Of a stretch of DNA of 64,000 nucleotides, positions 23,481 through 33,959 are shown piece by piece (position 1 is the first letter of the stretch; each line of letters opens with the position of its first letter). The stretch spans positions 1 through 64,000 of the forward strand of contig JALJCO010013358.1 in NCBI GenBank assembly GCA_023101725.1, written 5' to 3'. Below the pieces are notes generated by a model. That model did no database searches. It was not told the origin of the DNA and saw nothing but the letters and a program-made list of their open reading frames with translations. The translations under genes and the position numbers were made by a program. The stretch comes from Atherinomorus stipes (Eukaryota > Chordata > Actinopteri > Atheriniformes > Atherinidae).

Positions 23481-23554
23481 ACCCCATGATGCTTGTTAGC
23501 TTGTTTTATTTATTTTCTGTTTATTATTACTATTTTATTGTTTTTTATTTTTTT

Positions 23555-23750
23555 GTCCAGCTTCGGTCCTCAAGGGCCACAATCCTGCAGGTTTTCCATG
23601 TCTCCCTGCTCCAACACACACCTGACTCAAAATTGTGCAGGGCTTCATTGGATGTTAGTTGAATTTAATTAGAGTCAGCTGTGCTGGTGCAAGGAGGCAT
23701 GGAAAACTGTCAGGACAGCAGCCCTCGAGGGCCGACTTTGGACACCCCAG
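23555..23750. mobile_element. Palindromic hAT MITE
   Basis: Left half CTTCGGTCCTCAAGGGCCAC ... CTGCAGGTTTTCCATG is mirrored by the right half CATGGAAAACTGTCAGGAC ... GCCCTCGAGGGCCGACTTTGG, a near full-length inverted repeat. This is the common fish hAT MITE whose ends read roughly CAGTGGTGTCCAAACTCGGT; the left terminus is slightly truncated. A relative is at 61538-61762. Confidence 0.75.
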
Positions 23751-23755
23751 ATATG

Positions 23756-25702
23756 TATGTATGTATGTACAGATATACGTGACTGTGTTTGCATATATAA
23801 TCCACTCCAGAGCTTTTTTTAAATGCCATCATAACATATTTCACCATGGTGCAAAAGCATTTGTACATTTTGCTTTGATTGCACATCTTCTGTTTTCTAA
23901 TTTGAGTCCATCCTTCCTTATCTGGTACCAAATATATGTATCGAGCTGGAGGGAATTAACGCCTCAAGTAGTTTTGAATTCTGTATAATAGTTTGATCTT
24001 GAACAAGTGGATGTTGATGTTATCTTATATTAGGGTGTTCACATTCCGTTTTTCTTATAGCTGCCGAACGTCTATACAGGGAGAGGTGCACATGGGTGCA
24101 CTTTGCTTTGCACGTGTTGTTCACACTTAATTACCACACACATTTCTGCCACGGTGTCATTTAGTGTAAACAGGCAAACACACCCACACATATGCATACT
24201 TAATCCCATTAACAACCCTAATATTTTCTAACTTTAAAAAATAACATTTTATATAACATGGGCACATTTACAATAAGGAAATCACTATCAGTGCATTTAA
24301 AGGATGCATGCTTGTGTGAGTTGGAAGCCTCAGGCTCTGATCTTTAGAGGCTGGTAATCTACTGATGTTGCATTCCCCTTATCTTTTCATTCCTTATCCC
24401 TGAGTGTTCTGCTGCAGTCTTTTCCCTGAAGTCACACTCTGTCTCCAGCCTTTCTTCATGTGGGTGACAACAGGCACGCATTTATTTGAAGGACTCAACA
24501 ATCTCTCATTCTTACATACGACTTTTGCTCTGGGTTTCTACTGAATTCAGGTTCTATCTTTGCGTTCTCTGGCTTGTCAATTTAAAATGCTGCACATATC
24601 TTTGAAGAGGACAATATGAAGCTCTCTTTATTTACATGGTTGCAGGGAAGAAAAAAAAATCCAGAATTCCTTCCAGATGTTAAAGTTGACAGTAAAAATA
24701 AAGAAATAAAGGTGAAGAAATATCTGAGATGAAGATAGTTTTGTTTCCTGACCTGCAAGCTAAATGGTTGCAGACTAATTAAGCTAGTCAAGATCATGTT
24801 TGATTTTTGGGAAGCAATGAAACAAAGGGTAGCAGAGGAATTCAGTCATTTGTGTTTTGGCTGCGTGAAGTTGGAGTAAAGACAATAAAATTATGCTTCA
24901 TGTGATGCCAGATCTTTTGGTCAACAACGTATAAACATCCTCTTTGTCTGTTTGTACAGCCTGATGCTTTTGTTTACAACTGTTTTCTGTTTATCGCTGT
25001 TCTGGTCCTGTGTGGATGTCTGGATGTGCCTCAGCAAGGATCAATTTTTATCGATCACATTTCACCCTCATGCCCTGACACCCGAGGTGCAAGAATCAGT
25101 CTCTTTTGTGATGGCCCTTTGCTCTTCACAGCGGTTGCCTGTTTGAAAAGGTTCCCTGTTGATGTGCGTTGCTCTTTACAGGAGTATTTCCTGTGGAAGT
25201 TCATTATTTCATTATACTACAACCTGCAGCAGCAAGCAATGAGATGAATTTCTCTATCCTCATTTGCAGTGCCACTACATACAGTTTGTGGGTTTTTTTT
25301 TCTCTTTTTATGCATCTAATTAGGACAGGCTGTGTGCCTCTAAACAAACAGTGGGATAATGACTGGCACTAGCTCGTTGTGCTGTGTTGAGTGCCTCCTG
25401 GCCAAACACCAGAACCTTTAAGTGGGAATCACTCTTTACACAAATGTGATGCAGCCATGAGTTCCAGCCATGTTGGTGCTTGCTGGCCAAACACATCACG
25501 ACATGGTCTCTGGAGGCGTCACATTGTGCTGCAACTTTTTGGAAGGTGGTATTTTTGGAATGTTATTTTTCACTTTTGGTTTCATAGCTGAAAGTATCAT
25601 ATCAGCTCGTCTTTGCACTAAACAATCCCAGCTACAGCACATCAAAGCAGTCATAATAAAAAGTACAGATAAATAATGTTGGGCATGTAGTCCACTGAAA
25701 GA
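23756..25702. other. Non-coding DNA, nothing recognised
   Basis: AT-rich, without coding blocks, RNA genes or clear element ends. Confidence 0.4.
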
Positions 25703-26452
25703 TACACTACATTGCCAAAAGTATTTTCTCACCCATCCAAATGATCAGATTAGGTGTCCCAATCACTTCCATGGCCACAGGTAAAGCTCGGCATGCAGAC
25801 TGTTTTTACAAACATTTGTGAAAGAATGTGTCGCTCTCAGAAGCTCAGTGAATTCCAGCATGGAACTGTGATAGGATGCCAACTGTGCAACAAATACAGT
25901 GGTGAAATTTCCTCACTCCGAAATATTCTACAGTCAACTGTCAGCTGTTTTGTAAGAAAAAGGAAATGTTTGGGAACGACAGCAACTCAGCCACAAAGGT
26001 GTCGGCCACGTAAACTGGCGGAGCAGGGTCAGTGGAAGTTAAAGCACATAGTGCGAAGAGGTCACCAAGTTTCTGCAGAATCAATCACTACAGACCTCCA
26101 AACTTCATGTGGCCTTCAGATCAGCTCAAGACCAGTGCGCAGAGAGCTTCAGGGAATGGGTTTCCATGGTGGAGCAGCTGCATCCATCCATACATCACCA
26201 AGTGCAATGCAAAGCGTGGATGCAGTGGTGTAAAACAGCCGCCACTGGACTCTAGAGCAGTGGAGGAGTTCTCTGGAGTGACAAATCATGCTTCTCCATC
26301 TGGCAATCTGATGGAAGAGTCTGGGTTTGGCGGTTGCCAGGACAACGGTACTTGTCCGACTGCATTGTGTCGAGTGTAAAGTTTGGTGGAGGGAGGATTA
26401 TGGTGTGGGGTTGTTTTTCAGGAGCTGCGCTTGGCCCCTTCGTTCCAGTGAA
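25703..26452 (+). pseudogene. Dead Tc1-like transposon with degraded transposase
   Basis: Starts with a Tc1-type terminal sequence, TACACTACATTGCCAAAAGT. Behind it lies a transposase remnant spread over at least three frames: an N-terminal DNA-binding part around 25830-26020, VRRELQGMGFHGGAAA near 26124-26175, and [29 protein letters not shown] near 26334-26425. These are hallmark Tc1 segments around the catalytic DDE domain. Frameshifts and stops separate them. The element stops abruptly at about 26452 where the repeat at 26454 begins, so its 3' part is missing. Confidence 0.85.
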
Positions 26453-26453
26453 C

Positions 26454-26707
26454 GGCGTCCAGCTGCTTTCTACCTTCAGTACAATCCACCGAGATTTACA
26501 CGACCTTTATTCCTTCTTAGGTCTCCTGTGTTTCAAGTCTCTCTCCTCCTCAGTTTTGATGCTTTCAGGCCGTTTTGCTGTCTGAACGGTGACAGTCAGC
26601 GCAACTTTCCCTTCGTTACACGCCATGCAGTTCTGTTTACAAGTGCTGCCGCGAACGCGCCAGGGCAGGGCGCTCCTTGTTAGGAAACACTGTGACTGGC
26701 TGATAGG
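26454..26707 (+). repeat. Dispersed 250-bp repeat, family G, copy 1
   Basis: Matches 30238-30505 over its whole length: GGCGTCC, TACCTTCAGTACAATCCACC, GTTTCAAGTCTCTCTCCTCC, GTTCTGTTTACAAGTGCTGCC and GTTAGGAAACACTGT are shared. It has no coding capacity of its own. It directly follows the truncated Tc1 element and directly precedes a hAT-like end. Confidence 0.8.
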
Positions 26708-26708
26708 T

Positions 26709-27350
26709 AGGGTTGGGCATCGAGAATCGAGCATCGATGGGAACGGGGACTAACTCTCCAATTCTCCCGGAATTGTTCAACTTTTTAAATTACGATTCCT
26801 ATTTTCAATGCTTAGCCCACCAAACACCATAGAATCTGCTGGAAGTGGAACATTTGTTGGTACCGAGTTTCTGGTACACCCGATTACGCTGATGCACACT
26901 GCGAACTCGGTGTATTTGTCGCTATATTTAGCGAGGTTTTAGACCCTCTGTTAACTTTCTTTCAATAAAACCACTAGCAACAAGTCTAGAGACACTTTCT
27001 GGTCTTACTGGAGACTTTTGAGACCGACGTGAAAAAACTTTTTGTTTATTGCATGCTGCCGCGGCCCCTCCCCCTTCTCACAGCGCACACTACTAGAGGC
27101 TGCAGGAAGCGTCAGACACGGCAGGAGATGTTCACCTCTGCTACATAAACCAAACTGAAAAACTCAAAGCTGCCACTGATTATCAGATATAAATGTCTCT
27201 AAGTGAAGAATGTGGACAGAAACATTTAATTTAAGTAGCCTACTGTAACATGTAGTAGACTCTTCATTAGAAAACAGCCAGTTTAACAGTTAAAGTTCTT
27301 AAAATGGTGAAATGGTGAGGTCTGTTCAAGTTTTTCCAGGGATAATTTTT
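26709..27350 (+). repeat. hAT-like element, left end only
   Basis: GGTTGGGCATCGAGAATCGA followed by a second ATCGA word and AACTCTCCAATTCTCCCGGAA is the typical left end of a fish hAT group with ATCGAGAATCGA termini. No matching inverted right end was found before 27960, so the right boundary given is approximate. Confidence 0.45.
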
Positions 27351-27971
27351 ATGTCTTTTTCTATTTTTTTTTTTCTTAGTTGAAATGGAATTAAATGCTT
27401 TTGGCACTGCTTGCGCACCTAAGCTGCGGTGGAAGTAGAAGGAGGGGGGGGGAGGCGTAGAGAGACGTTTCTGCTCTATGTTTCTGTAAAATATTATGTT
27501 GGGAAACAAACTTGTTGTGGCTTATTTAGCTCGTAAATAATTATTTTGCCTCCAAAACTCTTTTCTCAGTGTTGTATTTGTTGTTACATAGAAGTAAACA
27601 GCTGATCAGATGATGAAGGTGTTACTAAAGTAAAAAAAAATATTGGCATCAAAGACACTTTTCCACTTGAAGCGGACCTCGGCATTCAAAGCTAGTTTTC
27701 TCAGCTTTTTGGTCAGAAACAGGCATTTTTGCTGCAACAAACCCATGTTCTACTGCAGATTACTAAAGAATGGAAAAAGCTAGAAACAAATGGTTTTTTT
27801 CTGATAAAAGAAGAGAGTCTAAGCTTTCCTTTGGTACATTTAGTGTTTGTATTGGCATAGTACACAATATTCTATGGATCTCCCAAAATCAGTGAAAATG
27901 CTTAAAAATCCTGGCAATATGGAGCGCTCTGCTCGGAAAAGGTCTGGCAGTCAATGAGTTAATAAGTCTAA

Positions 27972-28821
27972 CAGTGTGTTCAGACCAAGCGCGATTTGGG
28001 CGTCAAAAACGCGCTCGACGCCCAAAGTTGGACGCCGTGTCATTAAAAGTTCGACGCCTGTTTCCCGGCGTCTTGACGCTCTGACGAGCGGCGAGAGATG
28101 TCCAGTCAAGCCGCGCTCGCCGCGCTGTGGGAGGAGCCTCGCCTTTCTCTTTTTCCTTTTACCGTCTCTCTGCACCATGGCAGGTGCAGGAGAGAGAGCG
28201 GCTCGGCTTAATGTGATAAATAAAGCAGGGAACGTCGTCGTCGGACATCTCTGCTCTGTGTCCGGTTCACAAAATGATTCCAGGTGTTCTGACTGTGATG
28301 AGTTTCATCATTTACTTCAGGAGCTGCTGGCGAGCGGCACTTTCAGCCGTCTGATCCGGCCCCGTTTAACGTCCCGCTGTCCCGATGCGGGGCAGCATTA
28401 TCAGCCCAGTACATCCCATCAGGACAGCAGGTCATCAAACCACCGTTCAGAGACCGGGACCGGACACAGATCACAGTTTATCCTCCTCTGTGTTCAGAGA
28501 GAGAGGAGATTCCCCTGGTTTTTCTGCGTGTTTCCTCTCCTGTCAGAAAAAGTGTGTCTGTGTCATGACTCGCTCTGATTGGTCGACGCCCCCGCGTCAA
28601 GACGCCAAAGTTCAGATTTTCCAACTCCGGCGTCTGACGCCCTTGACGCGCAAACGCTGAACATCTCAAAACTCGACGCGCTAACGCCCTAGACGCGCCG
28701 CGCCCGACGCGCGAAACGCGCCGCAAGAAAGGCCGACGCTCCTTGACGCGCGTCGGCCATTGACTTTGCATGTAAACCTGACGCCCTTGACGCCCAAATC
28801 GCGCTTGGTCTGAACACACTG
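27972..28821 (+). mobile_element. PIF/Harbinger-type MITE with long perfect terminal repeats
   Basis: The terminal inverted repeats are identical over about 35 bp (27972 onward against 28821 backward; outermost bases CAGTGTGTTCAGACCAAGCG). Flanks are TAA at 27969-27971 and TAA at 28822-28824, the 3-bp TWA duplication made by PIF/Harbinger transposases. 850 bp, GC- and CpG-rich, and packed with the word GACGC or its complement in the outer 150 bp of each side. An open frame with an ATG in good context (CACCATGG, 28174-28181) is described separately. Perfect ends suggest recent mobility. Confidence 0.9.
28177..28578 (+). pseudogene. Open frame in the Harbinger MITE, possible transposase N-terminal remnant
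   Basis: 133 codons from an ATG in Kozak-like context to a stop at 28576-28578. The product starts MAGAGERAARLNVINKAG and contains DEFHHLLQELLASGTFSRL (about residues 47-65). PIF/Harbinger transposases have a segment of the type (Y/F)HxLxxEL before the catalytic domain, which this resembles. After it the sequence loses any family likeness and no DDE region is present. It may be a remnant of the autonomous parent or a chance frame in GC-rich DNA. Confidence 0.35.
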
Positions 28822-28824
28822 TAA

Positions 28825-29870
28825 GGTGTTAAAATTTAGCTCGGAATTCCGGCATATACTCTGTTTTTTATTTACAACCCCCCACAGCCCCCTTTCATAG
28901 CATCACAGCTACATGATGTTCACTCGGTAAGTAACAGTGTGTTCAGCAGTTATGTTTGAATCACCAACACAACAGCCGATTATAAAAATATGTCTTGATT
29001 GATCGTGTACCACATAATTAGCTCCAGTAATTTTGCCTAATCAAAGGTAATTCTGATGTTTAAAAGCCGGACCATTCATTAACTGTTAACTGGTGAGGAT
29101 CTGCAATGTGGTAATGTGAATGTAATTCTTAATAACCACCATATTACAAGACTGGCCTTATTAAAGAGATGCTAAATATTTCATATGAGAACAAATCCCA
29201 AGCTATTTTGCCAGCAAGCAGACTGTCTTTGGCAACCTGGGTAAATTTTATGGAGATGGGAGGATTAGACCCCTTAGCCTCTCAAATATGGAGCCCTGTG
29301 GATTCTTCCTCAAATAGCTTTGTACTCCCCGGAGCAAATCTATTTATAGGTTTGTGAGTGGTTCATTTTTTAATCCAATATTTAGATAACTCAGAAAGAC
29401 ATTTAAAAAATGACTCTGTGTCTATTCGGCGTCTGGTAGGTCTAATATTTGCTTTTTTGTGGCTCCCAAATGAATTCCTGTACTGTATTTGCAGGACATA
29501 CAGTATTTGGCATTCATGCTGTCTTATCTTTCACACAGCACATTATAACTCCTTATTTAGTTACTGATATAAAACCCAAATTAGTGCAGCAATTATCTGT
29601 CACAGTGATGTGATTGTAGTCGCTGAGCACGGCTGTTGTAGCGGGCAGTCTCTACCTATGGTTTTGAGGTCAATCCTTGAGAGTGAGGCGTACAGAGTTA
29701 GAGATCCTCTGGCTCGACACTTTGGCCTAGAAAACATCAAATCTTGTTAGTCATAATTCTCTTGGGACTGTGCTTTTTTGGAACATGTATTGATTCTGCT
29801 TTTGCTTGATCATATTCATAAATACCATAAAATCTAATTCGAAACTCTCAGCTATGACTTATTGACAAGT
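28825..29870. other. Non-coding DNA, nothing recognised
   Basis: AT-rich stretch with no gene or bounded repeat that I can support. Confidence 0.4.
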
Positions 29871-29871
29871 C

Positions 29872-31673
29872 CAGGGGCCTGTACTATGAAGCTGGATTTT
29901 CTCTTATGGAGGAAACTTCAGGGTAAACCCTGGGTTTTCCGTCCTATGACAGTTATGTACACAGATGCACAATTATGATGTGTTATGATGGTTTAGGCGA
30001 CATTACAACATGAAAACCTAATAAAGGATCTAACCAGCCACTGCAAGTGAAAGTAATATAAAGCTTTGTCGCGTTACGGTGTAAATATCACTATGTATTA
30101 TACACGGTATAGAGAGGAGGATGCAGTCAGACCAGCAGAGGCAGCGCCAGCAGCCGGGGAAATATAAAATGTTACTAAGAAGAAAAATATCACACAGATA
30201 CCTGTCTAGGAGGACTTCCAGTCCACATTCAGTCCGAGGCGTCCTGCCGCTCTCTACCTTCAGTACAATCCACCAAGATTTACACAAACTTTATTCCTTC
30301 TTTGGTCTCTCCTGCGTTTCAAGTCTCTCTCCTCCTCCTCATTTTTGATCCTTTCAGGTTGCTTTGCTGTATCAGCACTAACAGCCAGTGGAGGTATCGC
30401 GACTTTCCCTACGGTGGACATCATACGGTTCTGTTTACAAGTGCTGCCGTGCACGCCCTAGGAGAGGGCGCTCCTCGTTAGGAAACACTGTTAGTGGCTG
30501 ATTGGAAAAGCGCCAAAAAGAGCGTCACGACACAGTTAGAAATCAAAACTAAAAAGGCCTGGATTCATGCATATGCCCAATCAATGAGTAATTCATTTTC
30601 ATGAAATTACCTCTTTTACCACATATTATACCGTATAGAAAGCATTTTTCTTAGAGAGATTAGAATAAAATCAGGTACAGGACCTTTAAGGTTGAAAATT
30701 TACAGTGTGGTCTTTAAAAAAAATGTAGATTTCTTTAATTTGAGAGCCCATTCGAGTCGTGGTTTCATGCTCTCAAGACCTGGCGGAGCGCAGGTGTAGT
30801 GGGAGTTGCAAATCCTGACATAGTTGCTCTGCTGTGTGGGGCGGAGCGATGCTGGTGCATGGATCTTAAGAGGAGCTCAGGAGAAAAAGAGTTTTTAGGA
30901 ATAGATGCTCCTTTTGATGTCCCTGATGACGTCCTTTGGAAAAGATCCAGATTTTCATTGCTACATTTGATCTAAAGGAGACATTCTGTATGTCACAAAT
31001 GTTACGCTTGAAGTTTTTGTTCTTTTTCCAAAGTCTGTTTAGTTCCACCAGGATTGCATCTGAACTAATAAGGTTAATAATAATGCTCACACATGACAAA
31101 ACTGCAGAAACATGAATTTATGTAACGGACAATTACCTGCGCTATCATGGTGAGGGATTAATATTCCTACACGAAACGCGCTCACATGGAGGTGCTGAGC
31201 CTCAAAAGACCTGAATGGAAACCATAAAGGAAAGGAAGGGGACTAACGAAGCACTGCCTAAAACATCTGTCCCACAATAAAGCGAAATTGAGTGCTGTCC
31301 GTTTATATGATTCAGTGAAATAATACTGTACAATCTCACAAATTTACGCACTAACAGAATCGTTCATTTTCGTGGCTGTTGCTGCGGCAACACTGTTCCT
31401 TTTGGCCTGGATGATGTGTTTGAATTCTTCATATTTTTTGGGAATAATTACTCCTGCATGGTAAAGTAGGGTTTCTCCATGTGTGTGTGATTGGTCAGAT
31501 GCTGCAAACTCAAATTCTTTTATGTGAGCGTGTCCTGATCAAGATTAGAGAACCCTGGAGGAAATTACTGACCAGCTTTGTTGTACCGTTTATCAGGATT
31601 GTCAATGTCTAAGTAATTTAACCCAGGTAACAGAGAGACATCCCGGGTATGTTAATCCAGCTTCATAGTACAC
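29872..31673. mobile_element. 1.8-kb inverted-repeat DNA transposon, non-autonomous
   Basis: The left end GTACTATGAAGCTGGATT (29881-29898) is matched by AATCCAGCTTCATAGTAC at about 31654-31671 in inverted orientation; subterminal CCTGGGTT and AACCCAGG words also face each other. These are the ends of an abundant fish element starting roughly GGGGCCTGTACTA. The interior holds family G copy 2 and no transposase. I could not settle the target duplication or the superfamily. Confidence 0.7.
30238..30505 (+). repeat. Dispersed 250-bp repeat, family G, copy 2
   Basis: Second copy of the repeat at 26454-26707, same orientation, with a few short insertions. It is embedded in the 29872-31673 element, which shows that it either inserted there or belongs to that family's interior. 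Confidence 0.8.
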
Positions 31674-31780
31674 ACTCAGGATTAACCCATCTGCTGTTTA
31701 CAAGCAATGCAATCACTTCTCTTTACTGTTATGTCTGCTGTTTTTGCCGATGTAGTCTGTAAGCTGAGTGGAAAGGTGTT

Positions 31781-31975
31781 ATGGTGTGTTCACACCAAGC
31801 ACAAAATGAAAATTTGACTCGCTGTAATTGTTCAAATTCAACTGCTGGAGAGGTTTTGCCAAATTTCACAATGCAAATATTAACTTTTAAGCCGGTGGTT
31901 ATCACCACAGATATCACTTCTTTTAGCTATGAAAATTTAACACCATTAACGAGCTTCTTTGCACCTGTCAAATGA
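31781..31975 (+). repeat. Possible Harbinger-like left end
   Basis: ATGGTGTGTTCACACCAAGC resembles the GTGTTCAGACCAAGCGC terminus at 27974 and the GTGTTCACAC words of the element at 41164. No inverted partner was found, so only a left fragment is proposed. Confidence 0.3.
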
Positions 31976-32448
31976 GATATTTATTTCTTATTGGGTGAAA
32001 ATAACCCTTTTTGGTGAGTGATCACACATAGGTCCAGCCATGATAGGTGAATAAAGAAGTAAATATGCACAGTTTGAAGTTGTGAAACATCCAATATAAA
32101 TATTGATCTGCTTAATATTTAGGGCTTGTATTAATTAAAAAGTGACAAACAGTAATTAATTAATTTTGGTGGAAAACAGAGAGAGAAAAAACGTTTATTG
32201 TCAGGGTGAAATATTCTAATGATCCCCAGAATTAATGTAGTTCTGTGTCATCTGCAGTGGAGAGAGGCTGATCAGTAAATGGTCATCATGTGGAGGAAAA
32301 AAGCAATGCCAATTCACAACACGAGCGTTCATACACTTGAAAAAAAAACGCAGACAACTAAATGGGTTACATCGATCCCCCTGGGGAGCAAGACGAGCGT
32401 GAGCCGCTCAGCCAAACATCTTTCTTAAGCTGACATACAGATGAAGAC

Positions 32449-32982
32449 TTAAAGGTACAGTCCGGAGTCTCCCCCCGAAAATAAACGCTAAACTGTGTGA
32501 GTGAAATCCGGCTCAATCTGCACCTTTGGGCCTCTGCTTTCATGTGGTGGTGAGTTTTGTTTGCAACTCCCTCTCCCCTGACTGTTTTTCATCTTTTCCT
32601 TTTGTTTTGGTGTGTTTGGGATGTTTCTGGGTGGAGATTTGCATGTTGTCTCCAGCCAATGACAGAGCTAAGGACATAGCGTTCTGCTGGGAGAAACCCG
32701 TCGATTGGAGCGACCTTTCTTTTTCTTTTTTTTAAACGGAGACTGGATATTCACTCGAATTCTTGATAAAAACTGTGGATGCAGTGAAGAAAAGGAAATA
32801 TTTTGCAGCGAAAAGAGCTTGATATGGGTTAATATTGGTTTGGCTTTCACCCACTTTCTTGCTTTGAAGGAGAAGCTTGGGGCTGAAGAGCGATGCGACC
32901 ATTAGACGGAGGGGAGGGGCTCTCAGTTTGAATAGTGTTTACAAGCAGAAATGGGGGGAACACTCCAGACTCTACCTTTTAA
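32449..32982 (-). mobile_element. TTAA MITE, family C, copy 2 (inverted)
   Basis: Ends TTAAAGGTACAGTCCGGAGT and, inverted, TTAAAAGGTAGAGTCTGGAG. The interior AGCCAATGACAGAGCTAAGG is the reverse complement of the family C copy 1 block, and the GGTGGAGATTT word likewise, so this copy lies in the opposite orientation to 8576-9124. 534 bp, non-coding. Confidence 0.82.
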
Positions 32983-33045
32983 TTTGTATGTGTATAATAA
33001 ACTTCCCACTACGTATTTTATGGACTACCTGCATTAATTGCTGAT

Positions 33046-33739
33046 TTAAAGGCAGGGTAGGGGATCCTAGAAAAACGGTTCGAGCAAGTTACATTTTAAA
33101 AGATACAGCCCCCGAAACCACCCCTCCAGAGTGCAGAAGCGTGTGCGCGGATGGTTTACAGGCAAAGATAACCGATAACAGCCGAGTGGATAGCTCGTTA
33201 GCCCAGTAAACAGAGGAACCACATTGTTTGTTAAATTGTAAATGTGTAACACAACCCCTCTTGTGTTTGTCCCGGTTTGTCTGCAGCTCTGTCGCTCTTA
33301 GCACAATGTAAATGGAGAATTTCTTCTTCTATGCTTGTATTATCGGCAGAGTAGGCTCTGAACGCAGAGGCTTCCGTAGTTTCGTGAACGCGCATATGCG
33401 TGCTTTGCGAAAGTAAGATGTACTGCAGTTTAGTCTGTAAAAATATACTAAATGATGTCGTTTCGAGTAAATTCTGGACGCTACCCACTCAGGACACTTG
33501 GATTACATTGGACAAGCAGTATGGAGGAATATTGCTTTCACAAGTTTTTGTGGACTTTTATGGACCTTTTTGGCTGAGGCCCAATCAAACTCCATTATAT
33601 GAAATTTGGGGGAATATGAGAAGCCTTGCAGATCTCCGGCTGCATTTGAGATATTAAAAAAGTGCTCCAGAGTCTTGCTCACTATGAGGGTAAGTGGAAA
33701 ATAAAGTTACATCATTCTGTGGGTGTACTATTCCTTTAA
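33046..33739 (-). mobile_element. Chimeric TTAA MITE (family E left end, family F right part)
   Basis: The left terminus is TTAAAGGCAGGGTAGGGGAT and the right terminus, inverted, is TTAAAGGAATAGTACACCCA: both are TTAA plus AAGG but otherwise unlike. The right portion 33433-33739 is the reverse complement of 39610-39910 (shared ATCCAAGTGTCC/GGACACTTGGAT-type, AAAAGTGCTCCAGAGTCTTGC and ATTCTGTGGGTGTAC blocks). The left portion is unrelated to that copy. It could be two abutting fragments or a recombinant element. Confidence 0.65.
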
Positions 33740-33886
33740 GGGTTAAGAATGTTCTTAGCTGGGAAACCCGGCCACTGTTAGTACTGAGTTTATCTTTGGC
33801 ATGGGTTTAACCACACGTTTGTCTGAATGCAAATGATATAAAATTCTGCAGGAGCTATAATGAAAACACACAGAAAATACTGACAG

Positions 33887-33889
<3 letters not shown>

Positions 33890-33953
<64 letters not shown>
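33890..33953. repeat. (AT)n followed by poly-T
   Basis: About 18 AT units and then about 28 T without interruption. Confidence 0.97.

Positions 33954-33959
<6 letters not shown>

Noticed and set aside
30030..30287. Minus-strand 85-codon frame
   Set aside because: It lies inside the 29872-31673 inverted-repeat element and crosses into family G; no motif.
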